Positions 50,868 through 61,287 of a stretch of 64,000 nucleotides of DNA are shown here, piece by piece (positions within the stretch are counted from its first letter, which is position 1; every line of letters starts with the position of its first letter). The position numbers and the translations under genes were made by a program. Below the pieces are notes generated by a model. That model did no database searches. It worked only from the letters and a program-made list of their open reading frames with translations, and was not told the DNA's origin. The stretch is from JAHFRG01 sp041495205 (lineage in GTDB: Bacteria; Pseudomonadota; Gammaproteobacteria; Burkholderiales; JAHFRG01). The stretch is taken from assembly GCA_041495205.1 (NCBI GenBank), contig JBGQCF010000004.1:1-64000 (forward strand), written 5' to 3'.

Positions 50868-50958
50868 GATAAACGCTCCTAAATTACAACCAATGATTGA
50901 AAGTCAGTACCAAGTATGCCTTGCACTTAACGGGCGCGCAACCGATGGCGGCCGCCAA

Positions 50959-51354
50959 TCAAGTTTTAGCATCTTCCACCGTTTTTTGATATTCATCCCC
51001 GCTGAGCAGCGTGCCGAACTCGGCAGGATTTACGGGTTTGATTTTGAACATCCAAGCCCCATATGCATCCCGGTTGATTTTTTCGGGCGCGCTTTCGAGC
51101 TCATGGTTGACTGCAATCACTTCTCCGGAAACGGGAGCGTGCACGTCCGCAGCTGTTTTAACCGATTCCACTATCGCGCATGCTTCGCCCGCGGCGAGCT
51201 TGCGCCCTACCGTCGGATTTTCCACGTATACCAGATCACCCAGCAGGTCCTGCGCATGGCGAGTGATGCCCACGGTTACCGTGCCATCGCGCTCCTGCCT
51301 TGCCCATTCGTGAGACCGGGTGTACTTAAGTCCGGCGGGTATGTTCATTGCCAT
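50959..51354 (-). CDS. gcvH: Glycine cleavage system H protein
   Basis: Lipoyl carrier of the glycine cleavage complex. The 131-residue protein is full length, with TVTVGITRHAQDLLGDLVYVE and the lipoyl lysine in VESVKTAADVHAPVSG (about K66). gcvT and gcvP are not nearby, so gcvH is an orphan here. Its start overlaps the DUF3426 gene stop by 10 bases, so it is probably co-transcribed with that block. Confidence 0.95.
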   Translation of the reverse strand: MAMNIPAGLKYTRSHEWARQERDGTVTVGITRHAQDLLGDLVYVENPTVGRKLAAGEACAIVESVKTAADVHAPVSGEVIAVNHELESAPEKINRDAYGAWMFKIKPVNPAEFGTLLSGDEYQKTVEDAKT

Positions 51355-52148
51355 CCGAATCTACAATTGTGCGGGTCGGGGTAAAACAGTAACAGGCGGT
51401 ATCCTGCCGGCTTGAGATCGCTGCTGTCTATGAACAGCTTGGTGGTAAATTCGCTGTTAGCCTGCATGCCAAGGCTGGGATTTGCGTTGCTTGCGAGATA
51501 TTCTGCCGCCGTGAACACGCGGCGCGCCACCATCTGATCCTGGGCATCGGTAAAAGTGAGTTCCAGCAAAGGGTAAACCTGCGCAAACGGCGCTCGGTTA
51601 CGCAAAGTGGCGGTGAGCACGATGAGATTTGAACGGTTTGCATCCGCCTGCAAATCGGAAGCTTCAATGCTCAACAGCTCGGAAATCTTTGGCAAGCCCA
51701 CGGTACACTGCATAAACTCGCAATAACTCTGCAGGTAAGGCTTAAACACGGGGTAGCATGCGGCAATCTGGTCGCGGAAATTATAAGCTGCTTGCGCCGC
51801 AAGCGATGCCAGCATCAGCAACACTGCGGCAAACCAGGCCCAGGTGTGCCAAATTCGCCGCGCTGCTTTTTCAGCAGCCTTATCGGTAAAACTGAGCGGC
51901 TTGGCTGACTTGGCCGACTGTGCGCTTACTTTCCTTTGCAGGTTCGGCAACGTACCTGCTGCGCCGCTCATAAGCGGAGCCGGAGGGACGGTTTCTACCA
52001 GCTGCTCATCCAAAGTGGCCAGAGTGTCAAAGGCGTTAAAAATCTCGGAGCACTGGCCGCAGCGCACGCGCCCCCGGCTTGACTGCAATTCCTCGTGCCG
52101 TATGCGGAAAGTGGTGTGACAGCTCGGGCATGAGGTTACCATGCTCAT
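51345..52148 (-). CDS. Zinc-ribbon DUF3426 membrane protein
   Basis: A 267-residue protein. The N-terminal MJ0042-type zinc ribbon is CPSCHTTFRIRHEELQ and VRCGQCSEIFNAFDTL (two CxxC pairs). A Ser/Lys-rich linker, a single membrane helix (about 102-125) and a DUF3426 domain follow. Function is unknown. It overlaps prmA by 4 bases; the pair occurs in many betaproteobacteria. Confidence 0.88.
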   Translation of the reverse strand: MSMVTSCPSCHTTFRIRHEELQSSRGRVRCGQCSEIFNAFDTLATLDEQLVETVPPAPLMSGAAGTLPNLQRKVSAQSAKSAKPLSFTDKAAEKAARRIWHTWAWFAAVLLMLASLAAQAAYNFRDQIAACYPVFKPYLQSYCEFMQCTVGLPKISELLSIEASDLQADANRSNLIVLTATLRNRAPFAQVYPLLELTFTDAQDQMVARRVFTAAEYLASNANPSLGMQANSEFTTKLFIDSSDLKPAGYRLLLFYPDPHNCRFGWQ

Positions 52149-53041
52149 GGCAATGACCTCTTAACTCCGCACAATCGTACCCAGCCTTGCTCCTCGCATG
52201 TTTCACGCATGACAAACCAGTCGCGGTAAGCATTTTCCACATCGCGCGCTTGGTCGCCGAGAATGCCTGACAGCACCAGCAGTCCGCCGCTGCGCGTAGC
52301 GGCGGCAAGCAGCGGCGCAAGCAGTATCAACGGATTGGCGAGGATATTGGCAAGTACCACGTCGGCTTGGAATCGCGGAACGCCTTGCGGGGCATAAAAC
52401 TCCGCCTGCACGCGATTTTTCTCGGCATTAACCTGGCTGGCAAGCAGCGCTTGAGGATCGCTGTCCACCCCAATAGCGCGGTCCGCGCCAAGCTTCAGCG
52501 CCGCGATGGCGAGTATGCCCGATCCGCAACCATAATCGAGCACCGCTTCTCCGCCCTTGATATGTTCATCCAACCAACGCAAGCATAAGCGCGTCGTCGG
52601 ATGACTGCCGGTGCCAAACGCGAGTCCCGGATCAAGAACGATATTTATGGCGCCGGGATCGGGAGGCGTGTGCCAGCTCGGCACGATCCAAAGGCGGGAC
52701 GATATCCGTATCGGCGCAAACTGCGCTTGTGCAAGACGCACCCAATCCTGATCCGGCACGTTGGCCACGGTGAATTTCGCAGCAGGCCAACCCAAGGCAT
52801 TCGAGGCGGCTTCCACGATGCAAGCAATATCCGCGTCAGCGCGAAACAATCCGCTTACCCGGCTTGCTTGCCACGCAGCGATCACCGGCGCGCCGGGTTC
52901 GTCGAAAATCGCCTGTTCATCTTCCGTCCCGGCCCGGGCGTCGGCAATGTCCACCGAGAGCGCACCCAATTGCAGCAACGTGTTGCTCAGCACTTCAGCG
53001 TGCCGGGCGTCCGCATCAAGAGTGAGCGACAGCCAATTCAT
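52145..53041 (-). CDS. prmA: Ribosomal protein L11 methyltransferase
   Basis: Trimethylates several amino groups of L11. The 298-residue protein has an N-terminal substrate-recognition domain (about 1-100) and a Rossmann methylase domain with LAFGTGSHPTTRLCLRWL, VLDYGCGSGILAIAALKLGA and VLANILANPLILLAPLL. It lies between accC (43-base gap) and the DUF3426 gene. Confidence 0.94.
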   Translation of the reverse strand: MNWLSLTLDADARHAEVLSNTLLQLGALSVDIADARAGTEDEQAIFDEPGAPVIAAWQASRVSGLFRADADIACIVEAASNALGWPAAKFTVANVPDQDWVRLAQAQFAPIRISSRLWIVPSWHTPPDPGAINIVLDPGLAFGTGSHPTTRLCLRWLDEHIKGGEAVLDYGCGSGILAIAALKLGADRAIGVDSDPQALLASQVNAEKNRVQAEFYAPQGVPRFQADVVLANILANPLILLAPLLAAATRSGGLLVLSGILGDQARDVENAYRDWFVMRETCEEQGWVRLCGVKRSLP

Positions 53042-53083
53042 GCTGCGGGAAATGTAAAGAGCGGTGTGCGCATAACAGTGTTT

Positions 53084-54439
<1,356 letters not shown>

Positions 54440-54449
54440 GCAAAAAACC

Positions 54450-54544
54450 GTGAGGAATAAAAAGTGAGGCGCGAGGTGTAAAAGAAAAAATAATCGCGGA
54501 ATAATAATGAATCAACTGAGCAGTCAAATCCTCACCCCTCACCC
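54450..54544. repeat. GTGAGGN heptad-repeat junction 3 (accC/accB)
   Basis: The left arm (54450-54481) has GTGAGGA, GTGAGGC and GAGGTGTAA units; the right arm (54530-54544) is CCTCACCCCTCACCC, its complement in type. The right arm encodes the TGA of accB. It sits between two genes of one operon and could form an RNA hairpin modulating accC relative to accB. Confidence 0.65.
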
Positions 54545-55000
54545 AATGACAATCAGGGGTTCGCCGTACTCCACGGGTTGACCATTCTCCGCCAGAATTT
54601 CCTTGATCACCCCGCTGCAGTCGGCCTCGATTTCATTGAGCAGCTTCATCGCCTCGATAATGCACAACGTATCGCCCTGGTTCACCTGCTGCCCTACTTC
54701 CACGAACGGCTTGGCGCCGGGCGTGGCCGAGCGGTAGAAAGTACCCACCATCGGCGCTTTCACTACATGTCCTTCAGGTGCCGCGGCTTCGCCAGCGGGA
54801 GTGGCGGGGGTCACTTCGGCCGCAGTTGCCGTGGTGACTACCTGAGCGGCGGCCTGTTGGGGGGTGGTAGTGACGGTAGCTTGAGTGGTCTGGTTTACCC
54901 TGCTGATGCGGACCTTTTCTTCACCTTCGGTGATCTCCAGTTCGGCGATCCCCGATTCCTCCACCAGGTCTATGAGCTTCTTTAGTTTTCTCAAATCCAT
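54539..55000 (-). CDS. accB: Acetyl-CoA carboxylase, biotin carboxyl carrier protein
   Basis: Carries biotin for acetyl-CoA carboxylase. The 153-residue protein has a short N-terminal helix (LRKLKKLIDLVEESGIAELEI), an Ala/Thr/Pro-rich linker (about 40-75) and the biotinyl domain with VKAPMVGTFYRS and the biotin lysine in IEAMKLLNEIEAD. The last codons (VIG-stop) are made by heptad-repeat DNA. It is preceded by aroQ. Confidence 0.95.
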   Translation of the reverse strand: MDLRKLKKLIDLVEESGIAELEITEGEEKVRISRVNQTTQATVTTTPQQAAAQVVTTATAAEVTPATPAGEAAAPEGHVVKAPMVGTFYRSATPGAKPFVEVGQQVNQGDTLCIIEAMKLLNEIEADCSGVIKEILAENGQPVEYGEPLIVIG

Positions 55001-55074
55001 AGCGAGCCTCTAACAAATTATCCTGAAATCGGTTGCCTCAGCTTGGCTGACTTTTAAGCCGGGCATTCAGGGGT

Positions 55075-55506
55075 TCAGGATTGCAGGGCGTACTCCAGCG
55101 CCAGCTCATAACCCTTGGCGCCGAGACCGCTGATCACGCCTGCCGCCAAGTCGGAAAAATAGGAACGGTGGCGGAAGGTTTCGCGGGCGAAGATGTTGGA
55201 CAGGTGAACTTCGATAAATGGGATTTTTACTGCGGCAAGCGCGTCACGAATGGCCACACTGGTATGGGTAAACGCTGCGGGGTTGATGATAATGAAGTCA
55301 ACGCGCTCCGCCCGTGCCTGCTGGATACGGTCAACCAAGCTATTTTCGGCGTTGCTCTGGAAGCAAGTGAGCTTAACCCCCGCCCGCTTGGCCCGCTCCA
55401 TCAGGCAGGAGTCTATCGCCTCCAAGGTGTCATGCCCGTAATGTTCCGGCTCACGCGTCCCAAGCAAATTCAGATTGGGGCCGTGCAGGACCAGGATATT
55501 GTTCAT
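55075..55506 (-). CDS. aroQ: 3-dehydroquinate dehydratase, type II
   Basis: Converts 3-dehydroquinate to 3-dehydroshikimate. The 143-residue dodecameric type II enzyme has ILVLHGPNLNLLGTREPEHYG with the catalytic Tyr region, FQSNAENSLVDRIQQA, IINPAAFTHTSVAIRDAL and EVHLSNIFARETFRHRSYFS with the catalytic His. The ATG at 55506 (MNNILVL) is preferred over the codon two positions earlier. Confidence 0.95.
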   Translation of the reverse strand: MNNILVLHGPNLNLLGTREPEHYGHDTLEAIDSCLMERAKRAGVKLTCFQSNAENSLVDRIQQARAERVDFIIINPAAFTHTSVAIRDALAAVKIPFIEVHLSNIFARETFRHRSYFSDLAAGVISGLGAKGYELALEYALQS

Positions 55507-55601
55507 AACCACGAAGTTTGCAGCAATTCGCGTAATTTGTCTAGTTTTTCGCTGAACTTCGCCGAAATTCAGACAAACTACGTGGGACGGAAAAGGGTCG
55601 A

Positions 55602-56138
55602 TTAGAGGAGAGGGCCGATTATGGGCTCGAGCTTAGCCTGAGTCAACCCGCCAAGCTCGGTAGCGATGATTCTGCCGGTACGGTCAATAATCAAGGTAAA
55701 AGGCAGTGCCCCAAAACGGTTCCCAGCCTTACGCGAGAGCTCCATTGCCTCCAGATCGCCCAGGAGCACTGGGTAATTGATGCCGATTTCGTCGGCATAG
55801 GTCCGAACTGCGTCCTTTTTGTCCATGGCCACCCCGACAAGCACCAAGCCGCGGCTGCGGTATTTTTCCTGTAGCTTGATGAACTGGGGAATTTCCACAC
55901 GGCAAGGCGGGCACCAGGTGGCCCAAAAGTTTACGATCAGCACTTTACCCCGCCATTGTGCAAAAGTTCGGTTGTTCCCCTCGAGGTCAGGCAGGGTCGA
56001 GCCAAACAGCGTCTCGGCAGCGCTTTGGACTTGTTCAGGCGACAAGGAAGCGGGAGCTTGAGCCCGCCAGCCGGCAAACAATCCAGCGCCCAGCGCCAGC
56101 AGCGCCACCGTAACAATCAGATAGGCGCGCTTGCCCAC
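55602..56138 (-). CDS. TlpA/ResA-like thiol-disulfide oxidoreductase
   Basis: A 178-residue periplasmic thioredoxin-fold protein. One N-terminal signal anchor (about 5-25) precedes ESLFGSTLPDLEGN-like and VLIVNFWATWCPPCRVEIP with the redox CPPC. FTLIIDRTGRIIATELGGL follows. It starts 1 base after dsbD and probably receives electrons from DsbD for cytochrome c maturation or disulfide reduction, an inference from the gene pair. Confidence 0.92.
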   Translation of the reverse strand: MGKRAYLIVTVALLALGAGLFAGWRAQAPASLSPEQVQSAAETLFGSTLPDLEGNNRTFAQWRGKVLIVNFWATWCPPCRVEIPQFIKLQEKYRSRGLVLVGVAMDKKDAVRTYADEIGINYPVLLGDLEAMELSRKAGNRFGALPFTLIIDRTGRIIATELGGLTQAKLEPIIGPLL

Positions 56139-56139
56139 G

Positions 56140-57969
56140 CTACTGCATCACCGAATTCAGCGTTACCAGAAATTTTTCCGGGTTCTGGTAGCCAATTACC
56201 CGGGTTTTGATTTCGTTACCCTGTTCATCAAAAAACAGGATGCCGGGCGGCCCGAACAGAGCAAAGCGTTTCAAAAGCGCCGCATCATCGGCATTGTTTG
56301 CAGTCACATCCGCCTGCAGCAACTGGATAGTTTTCAGCCTTGCTTGGACCGCGGCGTCGGAAAAAGTGGAGAGTTCCATTTCCTTGCAGGAGACACACCA
56401 GTCAGCATAAAAATCGAGCATCACATATCTGCCGCGAGCTTGAGAGATCGCCTGGTCCAGCTCAGCGTTATTTTTCACACGTTGGAATTCAAGCTTCTGC
56501 ACGGGATTTGCGGTGCCGGTAAGCTGTGCAAGCGAACGGAAAATACCCTGTTCCCCGGAAAAAGCCTCTATCAAAAGCGCCACGCCCGCAACCAACGCGA
56601 TGACGCCTGCGCCTTTCCATAATCTCGCATAAGCTGACGTTACCCTTAGCAAGGCTAGAACATAGAATGCGCAAACGATAAGCAATACCGCCCACAGCAG
56701 CATGTACACCTGTGCTGTGACGAGTGACGAGGTCAGCCAGATGGCGACCCCCAGCAACAGCACGCCGAAAAATCTTTTAACCGCTTCCATCCACGGGCCC
56801 ACCCTGGGCAGCAGCGCGTCGGCGGAGAGACCCAGCGCGATAAGCGGCACTCCCATTCCCAATGCCATGACAAACAAACTTGACCCGCCCAGCACCACAT
56901 CCCGCGTCTGGCTGATATAAAGCAGCGCCCCTGCCAAGGGCGCCGCTACACAGGGGCCGATGATGACGGCGGAGAGCCCGCCCATGACAAACGCGCCGAT
57001 TAGATTGCCGCCTTTGATATGGTTTGCGGCATCGGAAAGCTTGCTTTGCAGGGAAGCCGGAAACTGCAAATCATAAAATCCGAACATGGAAAACGCGAGC
57101 AGCACAAACAGGACGGCAAAAGTTGCGAGCGCCCACGGGTTTTGCAAAGTGGTGGAAATCAGCGTTCCGGTGAGCCCTGCCGCCACTCCAGCGATCGCAT
57201 ATGTGATCGCGACTCCCAGCACATAGGAGGCCGACAGCATCAGCCCGCGCGTTTTGGTCATCTGCCGTTTTTGCCCGACGATGATTCCGGAAAGAATTGG
57301 AATCATCGGAAATAAGCAAGGCGTCAATGACAAAAGAAGACCAAAACCGAAAAAGCTTGCGATGATGAGCCAGAAACTGCCGCCCCGCAATAGATTGGCC
57401 GCTTGCGAAGACTCGTCGTTGACCGGCACTACTGATGCTGCGGTTTTTCCAAACGGGTTAACCGCAGCAGCTTGCAGGCTTTGCAAAGCGGCAACCGCGC
57501 CGGTATGCGGAGGCGCCGACATATTTGCTGCGGCGAATATCAGTTCGGCTTTCTGCTCAAGCGGGGTATAGCACACCCCGACATCGGCGCAGCCCTGGGA
57601 AATTGCGGTCAGCGTTACGGCCTGCACTGAAGCGCCAGCGCGATTTAACGGCAACCCGATTTTAAGATCACCGCGGTAGGTTTCAACGCGCCCGAAATAC
57701 CGGTCGTTATGCACTTCGCCAGCCGGCATTTGCGGCTTGCTCAGGGACAAACCCTTGGGCTGGACATCGAAACTGAACCTCTCGCGGTATAAATAATAGC
57801 CGTCCGCGATTTTGTAGTGCACCTCGATATTGTCGGGGTCCACCCACTGCGCTGAAAACCGGAATGCTTTTTCAGGCTCGAGCAATTGCGGCTCGCCCGC
57901 GCGGGCAGACAGGGAAAACAACAACAGCAAAAAAAACAGCCGGCGCATTTTGGGAAAGTGAATGTTCAA
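56140..57969 (-). CDS. dsbD: Thiol:disulfide interchange protein DsbD
   Basis: Passes electrons from cytoplasmic thioredoxin to periplasmic thiols. The 609-residue protein has all three domains: signal plus N-terminal beta domain with QGCADVGVCYTP, a central eight-helix membrane domain with LTPCLFPMIPILSG and IIGPCVAAPLAGALLY, and a C-terminal thioredoxin domain with DFYADWCVSCKEME. It begins 4 bases before the cutA stop and leads into the TlpA-like gene. Confidence 0.95.
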   Translation of the reverse strand: MNIHFPKMRRLFFLLLLFSLSARAGEPQLLEPEKAFRFSAQWVDPDNIEVHYKIADGYYLYRERFSFDVQPKGLSLSKPQMPAGEVHNDRYFGRVETYRGDLKIGLPLNRAGASVQAVTLTAISQGCADVGVCYTPLEQKAELIFAAANMSAPPHTGAVAALQSLQAAAVNPFGKTAASVVPVNDESSQAANLLRGGSFWLIIASFFGFGLLLSLTPCLFPMIPILSGIIVGQKRQMTKTRGLMLSASYVLGVAITYAIAGVAAGLTGTLISTTLQNPWALATFAVLFVLLAFSMFGFYDLQFPASLQSKLSDAANHIKGGNLIGAFVMGGLSAVIIGPCVAAPLAGALLYISQTRDVVLGGSSLFVMALGMGVPLIALGLSADALLPRVGPWMEAVKRFFGVLLLGVAIWLTSSLVTAQVYMLLWAVLLIVCAFYVLALLRVTSAYARLWKGAGVIALVAGVALLIEAFSGEQGIFRSLAQLTGTANPVQKLEFQRVKNNAELDQAISQARGRYVMLDFYADWCVSCKEMELSTFSDAAVQARLKTIQLLQADVTANNADDAALLKRFALFGPPGILFFDEQGNEIKTRVIGYQNPEKFLVTLNSVMQ

Positions 57970-58304
57970 CCGCTAATCGTCAGTGTCTGTGTCTCAATAG
58001 CGAGCCAGTCAAGGTACGCCTTCAATCCGTCGCTTATAGGGACAGCGATCAACTCCGGAAGTTCGTAGGGATGGTATTGTCTGACCATTTGTTCAACGCG
58101 CGGAAAGTGCATTTTCAGCGTCTTGATGAAAACGGGCACTTCCAGCGCGGTTTCGATTTTTCCCTTCCAGCGGTAAACCGACGTGCATTCCGCCATGACG
58201 TTAACACAGGCTGCAAGCCGCGCTTCGATCAATTTATGCGCAAGCTTCAATGCAGCATCGCGGCCGGGAAGATTAGTGATGACAAGTATGGGTTCGCTAG
58301 TCAT
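57966..58304 (-). CDS. cutA: Divalent cation tolerance protein CutA
   Basis: A 112-residue trimeric, PII-like protein. Marks are LPGRDAALKLAHKLIEARLAACVN, YRWKGKIETALEVPVFIKT and HPYELPELIAVPI. Historically linked to copper tolerance; the exact role is unclear. It overlaps dsbD by 4 bases; this pairing is widespread in proteobacteria. Confidence 0.94.
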   Translation of the reverse strand: MTSEPILVITNLPGRDAALKLAHKLIEARLAACVNVMAECTSVYRWKGKIETALEVPVFIKTLKMHFPRVEQMVRQYHPYELPELIAVPISDGLKAYLDWLAIETQTLTISG

Positions 58305-58379
58305 GATGACCGGGTCGGTTATTGTGTTTATTCTAGCCGCTTTTGCGGCGCGCCTGATTCAGCGCCTGGACGATTGCGA

Positions 58380-58922
58380 TCAATGCGTCGTGCGCTGGGA
58401 CGCCGCTGCGCTCAAGGCGCCGCTTTGCAGGAACTTCCTTGCGATCTCCTGGAACGCGGCGACATAAGCTTTTGCAAATGTCCGCTCATACGAACTTACG
58501 ACGCCCCCGATATCCGAGCTGGCGCTGAATGTTCCAATCTCTTCGCCGCTTGCAAGATAGCCGGTCGCGGTAACATCGGCATAGAAAACCCGCATTGCAG
58601 GATTGAACTCGCTCTTGCCGCTGACTTTGATAATCAAGTCCGGCGCGGGCATCTCTTCGCGCGGCAAAACCTGCTTGACAAGCGGTGCAAAAGCGGTGAT
58701 TGCCGCATTGCGCACCAATTTGCCTTCCGGGTAATAAATCTCTGCGTAGTAGTAATAATGCACCTTGTTCTCCGCGAGCTTCTCCGGGCTCATGTCCACC
58801 GCCAGGCGCAGCGGCAGCGGTTGCTCAACCGGCGCTTCCTCGTGCACGGGCTTGACCGGTGTGTAAGCACATCCGGCAAGCAGCACCAGTAACACGGGCC
58901 ATCTCAAGAAGTTGCGCGCCAT
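58380..58922 (-). CDS. Hypothetical lipoprotein
   Basis: A 180-residue lipoprotein. The signal ends in the lipobox LLAGC (C18). The mature part has VDMSPEKLAENKVHYYYYAEIYYPEGKL, then FYADVTATGYLASGEEIGTFSASSDIGGVV and ERTFAKAYVAAFQEIARKFLQS. I do not recognise a named family; the layout of a short beta region followed by a helical end resembles periplasmic lipoproteins of unknown function. Same strand as cutA and the epimerase gene. Confidence 0.8.
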   Translation of the reverse strand: MARNFLRWPVLLVLLAGCAYTPVKPVHEEAPVEQPLPLRLAVDMSPEKLAENKVHYYYYAEIYYPEGKLVRNAAITAFAPLVKQVLPREEMPAPDLIIKVSGKSEFNPAMRVFYADVTATGYLASGEEIGTFSASSDIGGVVSSYERTFAKAYVAAFQEIARKFLQSGALSAAASQRTTH

Positions 58923-58984
58923 AGGTAAAACCCCTTCAGATACCGGTTAAGACGGGATTCTCGCTGCGAAGTTCAGCAATTTTA

Positions 58985-59884
58985 CTAAATCGTCCCTGCA
59001 AATTCGATAGCTGGCTTTTCCCGTGCCGCAGCAAGTCCATCGGCCACCATCGGATAGCGCAATTTCACTTGCAATTCGCGCTTCATGCGCCGGTTTGCCA
59101 GCCGCCGCGATTCCTGCATAAACGACAACAGGTTCTCGGGGATGCGTTGGCGCGCTTCGCTATATGAAATGCGTGTCGTGCGCGGCAGCCCAAAGCGGTC
59201 TGCCACCAGATCAAAGTAATCACCCATCTTGAGCTCGGAATCGTCACTGGCGTTATACACCCTGCCCGGTTTGCCGAAACGCAACGCCGCGATCACGATG
59301 CGCGCCAGATCGTCCGCGTGAATGTGGTTGCTGTACGCGTCCTGCTCGGGTAACAGCGCAGGGGTGCCGTTTTTGACGCGCTCCAGCGGCAAGCGATCGC
59401 CGGCATAAATTCCCGGCACGCGCAAAACGGTCACGCACACGCGGCTGCGCCTTCCCCATTCGCGGATTCTGCGCTCGGCATCTAAGCGGCGCTTGGCACG
59501 CGCGGTATGCGGCCGCAAGGGACGTGTTTCGGGAACGATTTCGCCGCCACAGTTGCCATAGACACCGCTGGTACTGATGTAGATGAGCCGATGTGGTAAA
59601 ATTTTTCCCTTTGTCAACGCCGCAAGCAGATGTGCGGTGCGTGTATCTTGCGTACCCCGGCTTGGCGGCGGCGCAAAATGCACTACATCATGTGCAAGCC
59701 CGCCGAGCATCTGCAGCGTATCCGGTTCGGCGAGATTGCCTGGAATGGGCATGATGCCCTGCTTGCGCAACAGGTGGAAGCGCTCGGGTGAGTGAGAGAG
59801 CGCATAAACACGGTAGCCTGCGGGCAGCTTCCGCACCATGCGCAGCGCGACGTCACCGCAACCGATAATCAACAGCCGTCTCAT
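58985..59884 (-). CDS. NAD-dependent epimerase/dehydratase (extended SDR)
   Basis: A 299-residue protein of the YeeZ type. A Rossmann start LLIIGCGDVALRMVRKLPAG binds NAD(P). IYISTSGVYGNCGGEIVPETRPLRP carries the serine/tyrosine region, and RVPGIYAGDRLPLERVKNG and HADDLARIVIAALRFG follow. The YxxxK motif is not in its classical form, as is usual in YeeZ-like atypical SDRs. Substrate unknown. Repeat copy C lies just upstream. Confidence 0.85.
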   Translation of the reverse strand: MRRLLIIGCGDVALRMVRKLPAGYRVYALSHSPERFHLLRKQGIMPIPGNLAEPDTLQMLGGLAHDVVHFAPPPSRGTQDTRTAHLLAALTKGKILPHRLIYISTSGVYGNCGGEIVPETRPLRPHTARAKRRLDAERRIREWGRRSRVCVTVLRVPGIYAGDRLPLERVKNGTPALLPEQDAYSNHIHADDLARIVIAALRFGKPGRVYNASDDSELKMGDYFDLVADRFGLPRTTRISYSEARQRIPENLLSFMQESRRLANRRMKRELQVKLRYPMVADGLAAAREKPAIEFAGTI

Positions 59885-59931
59885 GTTTCATAGTTTAAGG
59901 TATCCATGCTTACAATGGTACGCCTGCCCCT

Positions 59932-60204
59932 AGAGCCTCTAACATAATGAAACGGATTTGCGTTGCTGGCCAAAAAGCGATGAATGCGCGACGCGAGGCG
60001 CAACTCGATGCCGGGACATCGAGTAAGCCGAGCAACAAAGCAGGCATGCTTTGTGGCCGCAACCCGCAGGGACGGCGCGGGTTTCGGCGCATGCCTTTGT
60101 CGCTCGCCGCTTATTGGAGAACAACCCAACTGCGCGGCTCGCTTCGCGGCCTGCATCCGAAACCGACGCCGTCGCACTATTCGTTTCATTATGTTAGAGG
60201 CTCT
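59932..60204. repeat. Terminal-inverted-repeat element, copy C (complete)
   Basis: A 273-bp element with perfect 23-bp terminal inverted repeats, AGAGCCTCTAACATAATGAAACG (59932-59954) and its complement (60182-60204). Inside lies a hairpin CTCGATG-CATCGAG and GC-rich sequence with no supported gene. It matches copy A in the left half and shares short blocks with copy B. TA lies at or next to both ends. It sits between the epimerase and reductase genes, whose starts face away from it. Confidence 0.88.
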
Positions 60205-60218
60205 TAAGGGTTATTTGA

Positions 60219-61247
60219 ATGTCTTTTCAAGTCACCATCAAGCCAAGCGATCACGTATTTTCCGTCGAGTCCGGCGAAAGGGTGCTTGAAGCCGCGCTGC
60301 GCCAAGGCTTTGGCCTGTCGTACGGCTGCCGCAACGGCGCCTGCGGTACGTGCAAGGGCAAAATCCTCGAAGGCAAGGTGGATTACGGCGTCTATCAGGA
60401 AAGCGCGCTCAGCGAAGCGGAAAAACTTGCCGGCATGGCGCTCTTTTGCCAGGCCAAGCCGCAAACCGATTTGGTTATCGAAGCGCGAGAAATCAATGCA
60501 GTCAAGGATATTCAAATCAGGAAACTGCCGTGCCGCGTGCAGAAAATGGAACGGCCTGCTGACGATGTGATGGTGCTTTATCTCAAACTTCCCGCCAATG
60601 AACGCTTGCAGTTCCTCGCCGGCCAGTACATTGACATCCTCATGAAAGAGGGCAAGCGCCGCAGTTTCTCGATGGCAAACCCGCCGCACGACGACGAGTG
60701 TTTGCAACTGCACGTCCGCAATATCGTGGGCGGGGCGTTCACCGATTACGTGTTCAACAAAATAAAAGACCGCGATATCTTGCGCTTCGAAGGGCCCCTC
60801 GGCACTTTTTTCCTGCGCGAGGATTCCGACAAGCCGATTATCTTCGTCGCCAGCGGCACCGGCTTCGCGCCCATCAAGGGCATCATCGAGCACGCCTTCT
60901 ACAAAGAAAGCCGGCGTGAAATGATCTTGTACTGGGGAGCGCGCAAGCTCGCCGACTTATACATGCAGCAATTGCCGCAGCAATGGCAGCGGGAGCACGA
61001 TAATTTCAGATTTATCCCGGTGCTCTCCGAAGCGCTGCCCGAAGACCGCTGGCAGGGACGCAGCGGCTTGGTGCATCAGGCGGTGATGGATGATTTTGCG
61101 GATTTGAGCGGCTTTCAAGTTTACGCCTGCGGCGCGCCGGTGATGGTGGAAGCAGCGCGCCGCGATTTCACCGCCATGCGCAAGCTCTCCCTGGAAGAGT
61201 TCTACTCCGACTCGTTTACCTTCTCCAACGATCCCAAGACAGCTTAA
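60219..61247 (+). CDS. Ferredoxin-domain NAD(P)H oxidoreductase (CDP-6-deoxy-delta-3,4-glucoseen reductase-like)
   Basis: A 342-residue electron-transfer flavoprotein. The N-terminal plant-type [2Fe-2S] domain (about 1-90) has LSYGCRNGACGTCKGK with three cluster cysteines and the fourth in MALFCQAK. An FAD domain (about 100-200, with RRSFSMANPP) and an NAD domain (about 205-340, with IFVASGTGFAPIKGIIEHA and YACGAPVM) follow. Homologues are named AscD-like, but here no deoxysugar genes are near, so another redox role is possible. AAGGG before the ATG lies just outside the end of repeat copy C. Confidence 0.88.
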   Translation: MSFQVTIKPSDHVFSVESGERVLEAALRQGFGLSYGCRNGACGTCKGKILEGKVDYGVYQESALSEAEKLAGMALFCQAKPQTDLVIEAREINAVKDIQIRKLPCRVQKMERPADDVMVLYLKLPANERLQFLAGQYIDILMKEGKRRSFSMANPPHDDECLQLHVRNIVGGAFTDYVFNKIKDRDILRFEGPLGTFFLREDSDKPIIFVASGTGFAPIKGIIEHAFYKESRREMILYWGARKLADLYMQQLPQQWQREHDNFRFIPVLSEALPEDRWQGRSGLVHQAVMDDFADLSGFQVYACGAPVMVEAARRDFTAMRKLSLEEFYSDSFTFSNDPKTA

Positions 61248-61287
61248 GGATCAGTCTTAAATCCCGGCGCACCGGCGGTTCAAAAAA

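Noticed and set aside
59932..60204. Transposase or other gene inside copy C
   Set aside because: The 273-bp interior has no frame with a start, RBS and recognisable protein.
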